A stretch of DNA of 64,000 nucleotides, from NCBI RefSeq assembly GCF_027531905.1, contig NZ_JAPZSU010000018.1, positions 1 to 64,000 on the forward strand, in the 5' to 3' direction. This document shows, piece by piece, positions 1-8,318 of the stretch (the stretch's first letter is position 1; every line of letters begins with the position of its first letter). Source of the DNA: Flavobacterium sp. (GTDB lineage Bacteria > Bacteroidota > Bacteroidia > Flavobacteriales > Flavobacteriaceae). The notes beneath the pieces were generated by a model. The model worked only from the letters and a program-made list of their open reading frames with translations, was not told the origin of the DNA and did not search any database. The position numbers were made by a program, and so were the translations under genes.

Positions 1-132
1 GCAGAAAGAATTAACGGTGCAATTGAAGAGCTAAAACGAATCGGTAGAGGATATAGAAACAAGCAAAATTTTAGAACAGCTATTCTTTTTTTTCACGGTG
101 ACTTAAATGGATATTCACACAAAACCCAGTAG
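1..132 (+). mobile_element. ISL3-type transposase, C-terminal end (partial)
   Basis: The reading frame is open from the first base and stops with TAG at 130-132, giving 43 residues. It contains ERINGAIEELKRIGRGYRN and then NFRTAILFF, which resembles the extreme C-terminus of ISL3-family DDE transposases. The bulk of the gene lies outside the window, so activity cannot be judged. No clear terminal inverted repeat is recognisable downstream. Family assignment rests on recollection of the GYRN...FRTAILF motif. Confidence 0.6.
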
Positions 133-189
133 AACCAAAAAAAACATAGGGTGTTAAAACCCCATGTTTAGATTCCATTAAAAAAAAAA

Positions 190-366
190 TTATTTCTTAG
201 ATTCTTCAATAGAAACTTTTCTGAATTCTTTTAATAATTTTTCTATTTCTAAGCTTGATTTACGAGCTCTAGCTCCAGCTGCCTTCACTCCTTTTTCAAC
301 AAGTGCTTCTGATTCTGTTTTGAAGTTTTCCATTTCAGCATTAATTTTTGCTACTAAATCTTTCAT
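190..366 (-). CDS. Histone H1-like (Hc1-type) DNA-binding protein
   Basis: A 58-residue protein, MKDLVAKINAEMENF... to ...VSIEESKK. It is rich in Lys, Ala and Glu, has a central GVKAAGARARKSS stretch, and should be almost entirely helical. Small histone H1-like proteins with this AAGARARKS signature are common in Flavobacteriia and are thought to bind DNA as nucleoid-associated proteins. The gene is monocistronic, between the transposase remnant and a MITE-like element. The start is the only ATG that includes the whole conserved segment. Function is inferred from family resemblance; no catalytic motif is expected. Confidence 0.75.
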   Translation of the reverse strand: MKDLVAKINAEMENFKTESEALVEKGVKAAGARARKSSLEIEKLLKEFRKVSIEESKK

Positions 367-464
367 AATACTATTATCGTTTTAAATTTTTAGGCTACAA
401 AAATATGAGAATCCTTTTATTAATCAAACTAGTTTATCTTAACTAAGCATTAATTCTATATAAC

Positions 465-704
465 CCGTTGGGTGAAATTCATATAAAATAAAAAACTTAA
501 CCACACTTCGATGCCTCAGTGCAGGCTAGCGCCAGTAGGTTAATAGCAAATAGACTTCGAAAAAATAGAAATAGCACTATTTCTCACATAGATGACTATG
601 TGAATAGTGAAGCGTCTATTTGTTTCTTTTAAAAAACTATAAATTCTATGATTCTAGCCTGCACTGAGGCATCGAAGTGTGCTAAAAATATTTTCACCCA
701 ACGG
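465..704. repeat. MITE-like inverted-repeat element, copy A
   Basis: Terminal inverted repeats CCGTTGGGTGAAA (465-477) and TTTCACCCAACGG (692-704) are exact complements. Inside them a second, perfect 28-bp inverted repeat lies at 502-529 and 654-681. The core includes TTAATAGCAAAT, AGAAATAGCACTATTTCTCACA and ATAAATTCTATGATTCT, which recur in the copies near 7.7-8.7 kb. There is no coding capacity. The rest of 367-933 is AT-rich non-coding DNA in which nothing else is recognised. Confidence 0.75.
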
Positions 705-933
705 CTTCTATAAAGTTTTTAAGCATCGTAGCAATAAATAAAAAAATGATTGCTGATTTTTGATTAACGATTTTTGATTGCTGATTTATAAAATACTGAA
801 AATCATGCGATTTTTACTCACTTGCTCCAAAATCTAAAATGCATCGCCAGTTCGCTACCGCTCGTGTCAAGAATCTTTAATTTTCAATCTATAATCTGTT
901 AACTTAATGACATTGCGCTCACGGAATTCCTGC

Positions 934-1476
934 TTAACGAGTATATTCTACTTTCACCACCACTCCATAATCTAAGGGTGTAGCAAAAGCCTCCTGTAAA
1001 GGGATCTTATTTATTCTACACAAAACACTTCGAATCACTCCAGAATGCGTGACTAAAATCAGCGATTTTTCATTGGGTTTCTCTAATTCCTCCTCCAAAA
1101 ATTCCCAAACCCTTTGGTCCAAATCAATAAACGATTCGCCATTGGGCACCGCAACATTCACAAAATCATTCATCCACGGATCCAAAACCGTTCTCGGAAT
1201 GGCGTTCCAAGCCTGCAATTCCCAGTCCCCAAAATGCATTTCTTGCAATCGAGGTTCTTCGGCAACTATTGGAATTCCTTTGGCTTTCTGAATATGCTGC
1301 GCCAAAATCGAACAGCGTTGCAAAGGACTAGTGTATAAAATGCCCTGCTCTGGCAATTGCTCCAAAATCGCATCAAAAATCGCATCATAAGGCACTCGAA
1401 TGCCAACATCGCTTTGACCATAACAAATCCCTTTTTCACAAACCGTTTCGGTGTGGCGCACTAAATAAATTTCCAT
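934..1476 (-). CDS. cobC: Alpha-ribazole phosphatase (histidine phosphatase family)
   Basis: A 180-residue cytosolic protein of the phosphoglycerate-mutase-like histidine phosphatase superfamily. The N-terminal MEIYLVRHTET carries the catalytic RH motif, and THSGVIR near the C-terminus supplies the second active-site His. CobC removes phosphate from alpha-ribazole-5-phosphate or from adenosylcobalamin phosphate in nucleotide-loop assembly. The family alone would be ambiguous, but the gene overlaps cobS by 16 bases and is the last gene of a minus-strand cobU / bluB-cobT / cobS / cobC set, which supports the CobC role. The ATG chosen is directly before the beta-strand leading to RHTE. Confidence 0.85.
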   Translation of the reverse strand: MEIYLVRHTETVCEKGICYGQSDVGIRVPYDAIFDAILEQLPEQGILYTSPLQRCSILAQHIQKAKGIPIVAEEPRLQEMHFGDWELQAWNAIPRTVLDPWMNDFVNVAVPNGESFIDLDQRVWEFLEEELEKPNEKSLILVTHSGVIRSVLCRINKIPLQEAFATPLDYGVVVKVEYTR

Positions 1477-2261
1477 ATCGCTAATAAGCTTAAGTAAAAA
1501 ATAACTTCACACACTTGTTGTGTTGCTCCCAAACAATCGCCCGTGTACCCGTCAATCCATTTCTGAAAATAACGCGCCAAAAAATAACGCGCCAAAAAAA
1601 CGGGAAACACCACCATCCCAATAATGGCGTGATTCGACATCAAAGCCAGCAAAGGCATCAGTCCAAAAAACAAAGCCCCCACCACCTCTTTCCAAGAATA
1701 CTGTTGGGCAATGGGTTTGCTTTTGCTCGTAGCATCCTCCCGAGAATACTCGTGAGTAAAGACAATTGAAATTGCCGCCAAGCGACTCAAAGCATGCCCT
1801 GTTACGAAAACCAAGAAAAGAGTGCATAGTGAATAGTAATTAGTGTGTAGTGAATCGCTTTTCACCAATGTGACCAAACTCATAAACTTCAGCAAAAAAA
1901 GCAATACCAAACCAATCGCACCATAAGCGCCAATAGCGCTGTCTTTCATAATGGTCAAAATTTTAGTTTTGGTCCAACCACCGCCAAATCCGTCACAAAC
2001 ATCGGCAAAACCATCTTCGTGAAAAGCACCTGTAACCAGCACACTCACTATCATCGAAAACACAATCCCAATCTCAGGATTCCACAACCAAGAAGCCATA
2101 GCGTACACTCCAAAAGCAATTGCCCCGACAATCCAACCAATTAAAGGAAAATAACGAGATGCTTTGTTCAAATAATCAGGATTGTGGTCAATGTTCTTCG
2201 GACACGGAATTCGGGTGTAGAACATCAAAGCGGTAAAAAAGATGTGGCGTTGTTTTTTCAT
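1461..2261 (-). CDS. cobS: Adenosylcobinamide-GDP ribazoletransferase (cobalamin synthase)
   Basis: A 266-residue polytopic membrane protein. It has an early FYTRIPCP motif and the Asp-rich GAFHEDGFADVCDGFGGG segment characteristic of CobS, which likely binds metal and substrate; several hydrophobic helices follow. It joins adenosylcobinamide-GDP with alpha-ribazole (or its phosphate) at the membrane in the last assembly stage of cobalamin. It overlaps cobC by 16 bases, implying translational coupling, and follows the bluB-cobT fusion after a 600-base repeat-rich gap. The length is close to the family norm. Confidence 0.92.
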   Translation of the reverse strand: MKKQRHIFFTALMFYTRIPCPKNIDHNPDYLNKASRYFPLIGWIVGAIAFGVYAMASWLWNPEIGIVFSMIVSVLVTGAFHEDGFADVCDGFGGGWTKTKILTIMKDSAIGAYGAIGLVLLFLLKFMSLVTLVKSDSLHTNYYSLCTLFLVFVTGHALSRLAAISIVFTHEYSREDATSKSKPIAQQYSWKEVVGALFFGLMPLLALMSNHAIIGMVVFPVFLARYFLARYFQKWIDGYTGDCLGATQQVCEVIFYLSLLAIWKFI

Positions 2262-2299
2262 TTATTTATATTTTATAGAAGCAGTAACAAAAAGCCTTT

Positions 2300-2405
2300 A
2301 TGCCAGCATCGTCCCGCTGTCCTTCCAATCTTTTTTTTTACACCTGTCAGGTTTTAAAAACCTGACAGGTATAAAAAAAAGGATATTCCCTCCCATCGGG
2401 GCTAA
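2300..2405 (-). repeat. Conserved stem-loop element, copy 1
   Basis: Read on the minus strand, an AGCCCCGATGGGAGGGAATATCC arm-like segment (2381-2403) and a GGACAGCGGGACGATG segment (within 2300-2330) flank a perfect hairpin, ACCTGTCAGG/CCTGACAGGT (2342-2370). The two flanks match those of elements at 4561-4626 and 42769-42834, while the hairpin sequence differs between copies. It lies between the start of cobS and the end of bluB-cobT. Confidence 0.6.
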
Positions 2406-2524
2406 AAGGCAACATTGGTACTTCTATGGTTACATTTCGTTTTTATTGTTGGTTTTATATTTGGCTGACTCTTTACTTATAACCTGAGTTCTTTTGTGAA
2501 GAGTTTATGATACCCTATTTTTTT

Positions 2525-2832
2525 GAACTCCTGCAAGGTCTTTTTCTTGACCTTGTAGGTGTTTGCATCAATACAAAAATACCTACAATGTTTTGGAAAC
2601 CTTGCAGGAACTACAATTTGATTCACAATTAATTCCGAACTCCTGCAAGGTCTTTTTTTGACCTTGTAGGTGTTTGCATTCTTCCAATCCTACCTACAAG
2701 GTTTTGGAAACCTTGCAGGAACTAAAATTTGATTCACCATTAATTCCAAACTCCTGCAAGGTCTTTTTTTGACCTTGTAGGTGTTTGCATTCTTACAATC
2801 CTACCTACAAGGTTTTGAAAACCTTGTAGGTA
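2525..2832. repeat. Three tandem copies of a ~112-bp double-hairpin repeat
   Basis: Units begin near 2525, 2637 and 2748. Each has CTCCTGCAAGGTC-loop-GACCTTGTAGGT, then about 20 unique bases, then CCTACAAGGTTTTGGAAACCTTGCAGG, so each unit can form two hairpins and the arms of neighbouring hairpins are also complementary. The third unit is truncated at the end of bluB-cobT. Together with element copy 1 this accounts for most of the 600-base gap 2262-2860; no gene is seen in it. Confidence 0.85.
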
Positions 2833-2860
2833 TGGCAACAAATCATTTTGTTCTAATCAT

Positions 2861-4543
2861 CTATTCCTTTTTGTTATTGACCCCCGCTGATTCAAAACTG
2901 GCCATCTCATTCAAAAATACTACTGCTGATTGCACTAACGGAAAAGCCAAAGCACAACCCGTTCCTTCCCCCAAGCGCAATTGGAGGTGCAACAATGCTT
3001 TTGCTCCTAGATAATCCAAGAGTTGTTGATGTCCTTTTTCAGCCGAGGCATGACAAAAAACAGCATTGCTAAAAATAGCTGGATTCTTCTTAAAAGCAAT
3101 CAAAAAGGCTACTGTCGCAATAAATCCATCGACTAAAATTAACATCTTGTTTTTATGAGCTTCGAGCATTCCGCCAGCGATTTGCAAGATTTCAAAACCT
3201 CCAAAATACGCCAAAATCGAGTCTAAATCGTTAGTGCCTTTGTAATTAGCAATGGCTGTTGCCAAAATTTGATGCTTGTTTTGTAATTTTTCAGCTGTAA
3301 CTCCCGTTCCTTTTCCGATGCAATCCGCTAAGGGAATTTGGGTCAAAAAATGCATCAATACCGAAGCGGTTGCCGTATTCCCGATGCCCATTTCACCAAA
3401 ACCGATGCAATTTGTGCCCGATTGGGCAATTTGTGCCACAACGGTTGCCCCTTTCGAAAAACAAGTGGCTACTTCTAGAGCACCCATCGCAGCGGTGTGT
3501 AAAAACGACTGCGTGCCTTTGCCTATTTTAGCATGAATCAACTTCGTGTTAGTAGGGAAATCATAATTCACCCCCGCGTCTACAATCGACAATTCGATTT
3601 GGTTTTGGGTACAAAACACATTGATTGCTGCTCCACCTTCCAGAAAATTAGAGACCATTTGTCGGGTTACTTCTTGTGGATAGGCACTTACGCAATGATT
3701 GGCAATACCGTGATCGGCAGCAAAAACCACCAAATGCGGTTGTTTAATTTGAGGCGAAGTGGTTTGAAACACCATACCTATTTGGTGTGCAAGTGCTTCT
3801 AAATCACCCAAAGCACCTGTCGGTTTGGTTTTGTTATCGATTTTGTGTTGCAATTGACTCGACAAAAGTGTGTTGGGTTCCATTACCGTTTCGTCGAAGG
3901 AGGAAATTATAGTATCTTTTGATTGTATTGAATCAATCGCAGTGATAGAAGGAAGAGCGGATTTTTTCTTCCAACCCAATTGTTGCAACATAGGCTGATG
4001 CTCATAATTAGAGGCAGGTTTGCCTACGCAAAAGTAACCCAAAGGCTCTATGTTTTCGGGTAATCCTAAAATAGATTTGAATTCGTGATAGTTTAGAATC
4101 GACACCCATCCCATAGAAAAGCCTTGTTCGGTCAAGGATAACCAAATATTTTGTGCCGCACAAACCGCGCTAAATTTAATGGCTTCGTTACTCCCCACCG
4201 TTCCGATGGTAAAGGAATTCAGCACCGAACGGTCGTAAGCAATGACTAATCCTATAGGAGCCTCTTCGATGGCTTCGAGTTTTAGCGCTTGGTATTGTAG
4301 CTTTTGTTGCTCGTTATCGGTTGCATTGGACGCTTTTTTATCATAGGCTTCAAACAAAAGTTTGATGGCTTTTTTGACTTCGGAGGAACGTATAACGTAA
4401 TATCGAGTAGCATCGGTAAGTCCAACAGAAGGTGCGTAATGTCCCGCTTGTAAGGCTTTTTGCAAGACGTCTTCTGGCACTTCGTCGGTGGTGAAGTGGC
4501 GGGTATCACGACGGGATTGTATGATTTCTTGTAGTGTCATCAT
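2861..4543 (-). CDS. BluB-CobT fusion: DMB synthase + nicotinate-nucleotide:DMB phosphoribosyltransferase
   Basis: A 560-residue two-domain protein. Residues ~1-205 resemble BluB, the flavin-dependent nitroreductase-fold enzyme that makes 5,6-dimethylbenzimidazole from FMNH2; RRDTRHF and HYAPSVGL are visible. Residues ~225-560 are CobT: KPTGALGDLEALA, FAADHGIA, GEMGIGNTATAS and the C-terminal LRLGEGTGCALAFPL with the likely catalytic Glu at about 526. A linker rich in Ser, Ile and Asp lies between. One chain would therefore make the lower ligand and activate it to alpha-ribazole phosphate. The gene lies between cobU and cobS. Each domain has near full family length, so neither looks degraded. 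ATG codons at 4543 and 4540 are both possible. Confidence 0.9.
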   Translation of the reverse strand: MMTLQEIIQSRRDTRHFTTDEVPEDVLQKALQAGHYAPSVGLTDATRYYVIRSSEVKKAIKLLFEAYDKKASNATDNEQQKLQYQALKLEAIEEAPIGLVIAYDRSVLNSFTIGTVGSNEAIKFSAVCAAQNIWLSLTEQGFSMGWVSILNYHEFKSILGLPENIEPLGYFCVGKPASNYEHQPMLQQLGWKKKSALPSITAIDSIQSKDTIISSFDETVMEPNTLLSSQLQHKIDNKTKPTGALGDLEALAHQIGMVFQTTSPQIKQPHLVVFAADHGIANHCVSAYPQEVTRQMVSNFLEGGAAINVFCTQNQIELSIVDAGVNYDFPTNTKLIHAKIGKGTQSFLHTAAMGALEVATCFSKGATVVAQIAQSGTNCIGFGEMGIGNTATASVLMHFLTQIPLADCIGKGTGVTAEKLQNKHQILATAIANYKGTNDLDSILAYFGGFEILQIAGGMLEAHKNKMLILVDGFIATVAFLIAFKKNPAIFSNAVFCHASAEKGHQQLLDYLGAKALLHLQLRLGEGTGCALAFPLVQSAVVFLNEMASFESAGVNNKKE

Positions 4544-4560
4544 CTTTTTTTTTTGCGTTA

Positions 4561-4626
4561 GGGATGGTAGTGGTATCCTTTGTTGCCGGGGTTCGGCAAC
4601 AAAGATATAACGGACAGCCCGGCCCT
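4561..4626 (+). repeat. Conserved stem-loop element, copy 2
   Basis: GATGGTAGTGGTATCC and GATATAACGGACAGCCCGG flank a strong hairpin, TTTGTTGCCG-GGGTT-CGGCAACAAA (4580-4603). The flanks match the copies at 2300-2405 and 42769-42834. It lies between cobU and bluB-cobT and, in this orientation, reads antisense to both, so it is not simply an operon terminator. Confidence 0.55.
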
Positions 4627-4653
4627 TGTGGAAACGCCCAAATCTGTATTATT

Positions 4654-5169
4654 CTAAACCTCGCCTTTGATCACCATTGGGATTCCTGCTACCATAAAAA
4701 CTACGGTGTTGGCCTTTTGGGCGATGTATTGATTGGTCCAACCTTGTAATTCCGTAAACTTTCGGCCGATGTGTGTCTCTGCGTGCAACCCCATCCCTAT
4801 TTCGTTCGAAACGATGATGATGGTCGTGTTGGGTTGCTGGGCTATGCTGTCGATTTCTTTTTTGGCTTGTTCCAAACACAGATCGATGTCGTTTTTGTGA
4901 TCTACAAAAAAATTGGTCAACCACAGGGTCACACAATCGATCACGGCCACACGATTTTCGAAAGGTATCTCGCTTAAGAATTTTTCTTTTTCGATGTTTT
5001 CCCAACGTTCGTCACGGTCTTTTTGGTGTCTGTCGATGCGGTTTTTAAAATCGGCATCCCACTGACGCGCTGTGGCTACATACATTGGATGATCCGACTT
5101 TTCTTTGGCTAATTTCTCAGCAAAACCGCTCTTTCCAGAACGTTCTCCTCCAGTAATCAAGTACATCAT
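4654..5169 (-). CDS. cobU: Adenosylcobinamide kinase / adenosylcobinamide-phosphate guanylyltransferase
   Basis: A 171-residue cytosolic bifunctional enzyme. The N-terminal MYLITGGERSGKSGFAE is the P-loop typical of CobU/CobP. RIDRHQKDRDERW contains the His expected to carry the guanylyl intermediate, and VIDCVTLWLTNFF is the following conserved strand. It phosphorylates and then guanylylates adenosylcobinamide, preparing the substrate for CobS. It is the first gene of the minus-strand cobalamin set and has a TATCTTTG -7 box about 30 bases upstream. No corrin-ring biosynthesis gene is present in the window, so salvage from cobinamide is the likely role. Confidence 0.93.
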   Translation of the reverse strand: MMYLITGGERSGKSGFAEKLAKEKSDHPMYVATARQWDADFKNRIDRHQKDRDERWENIEKEKFLSEIPFENRVAVIDCVTLWLTNFFVDHKNDIDLCLEQAKKEIDSIAQQPNTTIIIVSNEIGMGLHAETHIGRKFTELQGWTNQYIAQKANTVVFMVAGIPMVIKGEV

Positions 5170-5198
5170 TTGGAATAATTTATGGCTTCATTAAAGCG

Positions 5199-5206
5199 CA
5201 AAGATA
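5199..5206 (-). promoter_or_regulatory. Putative -7 box upstream of cobU
   Basis: Minus-strand TATCTTTG matches the Bacteroidetes -7 consensus TAnnTTTG, 30 bases before the cobU ATG. A good -33 TTG is not evident at 17-23 bases, so the call is tentative. No cobalamin riboswitch core was recognised in this divergent region. Confidence 0.4.
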
Positions 5207-5261
5207 GTCTTTGTTGCATTTTTTAGTGTTAAAAATAAACAAGAAATTTTAGTTTTTGCCT

Positions 5262-5269
5262 TACATTTG
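5262..5269 (+). promoter_or_regulatory. Putative -7 box upstream of btuF
   Basis: Plus-strand TACATTTG matches TAnnTTTG. It would give a leader of roughly 155 bases before btuF, unusually long. The leader contains AATCAAT...ATTGATT arms able to pair, but no recognised riboswitch motif. No matching -33 TTG is seen. Confidence 0.35.
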
Positions 5270-5430
5270 CAATGAAAATCAATACCCAAACCGCATACGC
5301 TGGCATTCCATTGATTTAAAGTAAAGAGTAAAATTGACTGCAAATTCGCAAATTATTTTTCGTTTTCAGTATTCGCACTCTTCTTTATTTGTATCCAAAA
5401 ACTTACCTTAAAAGGTATCAAAACTCGTTT

Positions 5431-6573
5431 ATGAAAACCAAAATTATTCTTATTGCCTTGATTAGCTTGTTACTCTCATTGAGTGCTTGCGAGAAAAAAG
5501 GAAACACTACCTCTCTTTCGGAAACCACAGCTACCAATAGTATTCGCTATGCTTCTGGGCTTTCGATACAGAAAAACCCAGGATTTTCGGTAGTTACGGT
5601 TCGCAATGCTTGGCCTGATGCGAAACAAAACTTTACCTATATTTTGAAAGAAAAAAATGGTATCGTTCCAGATAGTTTACAAAAATATCCTACCATCGCT
5701 GTGCCTTTACAAAGCATAGTGGTGACCTCGACCACCAATATTCCGTTTTTGGAAATGCTGGGCGTGGAAAAAAAATTAGTAGGTTTTCCGCATACCGATT
5801 ATATCTCGTCTCCAAAAACGCGACAACTAATTGATGCAGGAAAGGTCAAAAACATTGGTCAAAATGAAAAATTAGACACCGAGCAATTGATTGATTTGAA
5901 TCCTAATTTGATTGTGGCTTTTGGCATTGATAATTCGAATCCTACGATTGATAATTTACAAAAAAGTGGTTTAAAAGTACTCATTCAAGCCGATTGGATG
6001 GAACAAACGCCACTAGGCAAAGCCGAATGGATTAAATTGTACGGCGCTTTGTTTGGCAAAGAAAAAGAAGCCGAAGTTTTATTTAATGACATTGTAAAAA
6101 GTTACAACGAAACACTAGCCTTAGTCCCTCAAAAAAAGACAAATCCTACCGTTTTATATGGCTCAATGTACCAAGAACAATGGTTTGTGGCCAAAGGCGA
6201 TAGTTGGGTGGCGCAGTTTTTAAAAGATGCAAAATCTAATTATTTATGGAGTAGCACCAGAGGAACAGGAAGCTTGCCGTTGCCCTTCGAGAAAATTTTA
6301 GAAAAAGCCAAAAAAGCTGACTATTGGATTGCCACGGGATCCTTTAAAAACTTAGCGGAATTGCAAGCTAGCAATCCGCATTACCAACAATTTGATGCTT
6401 TGAAAAATAAAAACGTCTATACTTTTGAAAACAAACACGGAGCAACTGGTGGCACGATTTATTATGAATTAGCGGCAAGTAGGCCCGATTTGGTCTTGAA
6501 AGATTACATCAAAATTTTTCATCCCGAATTACTTCCGAATTATACGTTTACCTTTGCCGAAAAATTACAATAA
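5431..6573 (+). CDS. btuF: ABC transporter substrate-binding lipoprotein (BtuF-like)
   Basis: 380 residues from ATG 5431. An upstream in-frame TTG exists, but the ATG directly precedes a lipoprotein signal, MKTKIILIALISLLLSLSAC, with the lipobox LSAC. The body is a class III periplasmic-binding fold: TIAVPLQSIVVTSTTNIPFLEMLG, then LIDLNPNLIVAFG and further Trp/Tyr-rich segments, as in BtuF/FhuD/FecB proteins. It should deliver a corrinoid (or a siderophore) to the permease encoded next. The corrinoid assignment comes from the divergent cobU-bluB-cobT-cobS-cobC genes; sequence alone cannot exclude an iron-chelate ligand. Confidence 0.82.
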   Translation: MKTKIILIALISLLLSLSACEKKGNTTSLSETTATNSIRYASGLSIQKNPGFSVVTVRNAWPDAKQNFTYILKEKNGIVPDSLQKYPTIAVPLQSIVVTSTTNIPFLEMLGVEKKLVGFPHTDYISSPKTRQLIDAGKVKNIGQNEKLDTEQLIDLNPNLIVAFGIDNSNPTIDNLQKSGLKVLIQADWMEQTPLGKAEWIKLYGALFGKEKEAEVLFNDIVKSYNETLALVPQKKTNPTVLYGSMYQEQWFVAKGDSWVAQFLKDAKSNYLWSSTRGTGSLPLPFEKILEKAKKADYWIATGSFKNLAELQASNPHYQQFDALKNKNVYTFENKHGATGGTIYYELAASRPDLVLKDYIKIFHPELLPNYTFTFAEKLQ

Positions 6574-6574
6574 A

Positions 6575-7606
6575 TTGAGGTCTTCCTACATACATACTCT
6601 TCTTTTTATCACCTTAAGTATAGGATTGTTTGCACTGTTTGTGGGCAACATTTGTTATGGCTCTATCGCTATTCCTGCAAAGGAAGTCTTGAAAAGTTTA
6701 TTAGGACAACCGGCTTCAAAAGACACTTGGGAATACATTATCATACATTATCGTTTACCCAAAGCCATCACGGCTGTACTAGTAGGTATGGGATTATCGA
6801 TGAGTGGCCTATTGATGCAAACGCTGTTTAGAAATCCAATGGCTGGTCCTTATGTCTTGGGATTGAGTTCTGGGGCGAGTTTGGGCGTGGCTTTTGTGAT
6901 TTTGGGTGCTGGTTTTTTACCTTCCTTCTTAAGCGGTATTTTAGTTTCAAAATACGGTGTTGTTTTAGCTTCAACTATTGGAAGCAGCAGTGTTTTGTTA
7001 CTCGTACTCCTTGTATCCCAACGCTTACGAGATACTATGGCGATACTCATTATTGGTCTAATGTTTGGCAGCTTAACCTCGGCTATTGTAGGGACACTCA
7101 CCTATTTTAGTTCGGCAGAGCAATTGCAGAAATTTACCTTTTGGTCGTTGGGAAATTTAGGTAATTTATCTTGGGAATCCGTGTGGATTTTGAGTGGTTG
7201 TGTAGGTATTGGGTTAGTCCTAAGTGCCTTTAGTATCAAACCGCTCAACGCCTTACTTTTGGGTGAAAACTATGCGAAAAGCATGGGACTCAACTACAGC
7301 AAAGCGCGATTGATTATTATTTTTGCTACGAGTATACTAGCCGGAAGCATTACTGCTTTTGCCGGTCCGATTGCTTTTGTTGGATTAGCCGTTCCTCACA
7401 TTGCCAAATTGACTTTCCAAACCAGTAATCATCGGATACTGTTTTGGAGCACGCTTCTTTTTGGCGCAGGTATCATGTTGGTTTGCGATATATTTACACA
7501 AGTCCCCGGTACAGAAGTGAGTCTACCCATTAATGCGGTGACTTCTATCTTAGGGGCTCCTGTGGTGATTTGGTTATTAGTTAGAAAACAAAAAATGATG
7601 GGCTAA
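6575..7606 (+). CDS. btuC: FecCD-family ABC permease (BtuC-like)
   Basis: About 343 residues with some ten hydrophobic helices. Family motifs visible are YRLPKAITAVLVGMGLSMSGLLMQTLFRNPMA split over the early helices, PYVLGLSSGAS, and a late FAGPIAFVGLAVPHIAK that contacts the ATPase. No ATG exists before the first helix: TTG 6575, one base after the btuF stop, is the best start; TTG 6554, overlapping btuF, is the alternative. It forms the inner-membrane channel for BtuF cargo. The matching ATPase gene lies 1.1 kb downstream, behind an inserted MITE/GxxExxY block. Confidence 0.85.
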   Translation: MRSSYIHTLLFITLSIGLFALFVGNICYGSIAIPAKEVLKSLLGQPASKDTWEYIIIHYRLPKAITAVLVGMGLSMSGLLMQTLFRNPMAGPYVLGLSSGASLGVAFVILGAGFLPSFLSGILVSKYGVVLASTIGSSSVLLLVLLVSQRLRDTMAILIIGLMFGSLTSAIVGTLTYFSSAEQLQKFTFWSLGNLGNLSWESVWILSGCVGIGLVLSAFSIKPLNALLLGENYAKSMGLNYSKARLIIIFATSILAGSITAFAGPIAFVGLAVPHIAKLTFQTSNHRILFWSTLLFGAGIMLVCDIFTQVPGTEVSLPINAVTSILGAPVVIWLLVRKQKMMG

Positions 7607-7658
7607 TGGAAATGAGTGCTGTTTTAACCCAATAAAAACATAGTTTTACTAGTAAGTA

Positions 7659-7865
7659 ACCAGTTAGGTGAAATTGAAATAGCATATGAATTTTAACCAC
7701 ATAGGAGCGTCATAGATTAATAGCAAACAGGTAAAGAACAAATAGAAATAGTACTATTTCACACATAGAATGGCAATTTGAAGATAAAATGTAAACGAAA
7801 GACTTTAAATACTATGAAACTATATGTTTCTATATAGTTTAAAATAATTGCAACCAACTAGTTAA
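7659..7865. repeat. MITE-like inverted-repeat element, copy B
   Basis: Ends AACCAGTTAGGTGAAATT and, inverted, AACTAGTTGGTTGCAATT are imperfect inverted repeats. The core shares ACCACATAG, TAGATTAATAGCAAA and AAATAGTACTATTTCACACATAG with copies A and C. It is the most diverged copy. It fills the gap between btuC and the GxxExxY gene. Confidence 0.65.
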
Positions 7866-7896
7866 AATAAAAAACTCTTTTCAATACTACTTGTTT

Positions 7897-8310
7897 ATGA
7901 CTACACAGAAACAACTCAATGAACTTACATTCGAAATAATTGGAGCAGCGATTGAAGTACATAAAACAATGGGCAAGGGATTGTTAGAAAATATTTATCA
8001 TCATTGTTTAATAGAAGAATTAAAAATAAGAAACATCAATTTTATTTCAGAAAAAAACATTCCTGTATTTTATAAAGAAAAAAAACTTGCTATTGATTTT
8101 AAGTGTGATTTACTTGTTGAAAATACTATTGTTATTGAATTAAAATCCGTTTCCGAAATCACACCCATTCACAAAGCGCAACTACTTACCTATATGAAGC
8201 TTTTAAATATTCCAAAAGGAATTTTGATAAACTTTAATTGTTTTAATATCTTTAAAGAAGGACAAATGACCTTTGTTAATGAAATTTTTCACCAACTCCC
8301 AAAACACTAA
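7897..8310 (+). CDS. GxxExxY family protein
   Basis: 137 residues from ATG 7897 (a TTG two codons upstream is less likely). The eponymous G-LL-E-NI-Y motif is in KGLLENIYHHCL, and AIDFKCDLLVENTIVIELKSV resembles a PD-(D/E)xK nuclease core with Asp and Glu-x-Lys. The biochemical role of this widespread family is not established, though nuclease-like folds have been proposed. The gene is bracketed by MITE-like copies B and C and separates btuC from btuD, so the block was probably inserted into the transporter operon. It is AT-richer than its neighbours by eye. Confidence 0.8.
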   Translation: MTTQKQLNELTFEIIGAAIEVHKTMGKGLLENIYHHCLIEELKIRNINFISEKNIPVFYKEKKLAIDFKCDLLVENTIVIELKSVSEITPIHKAQLLTYMKLLNIPKGILINFNCFNIFKEGQMTFVNEIFHQLPKH

Positions 8311-8318
8311 ATAATAAG

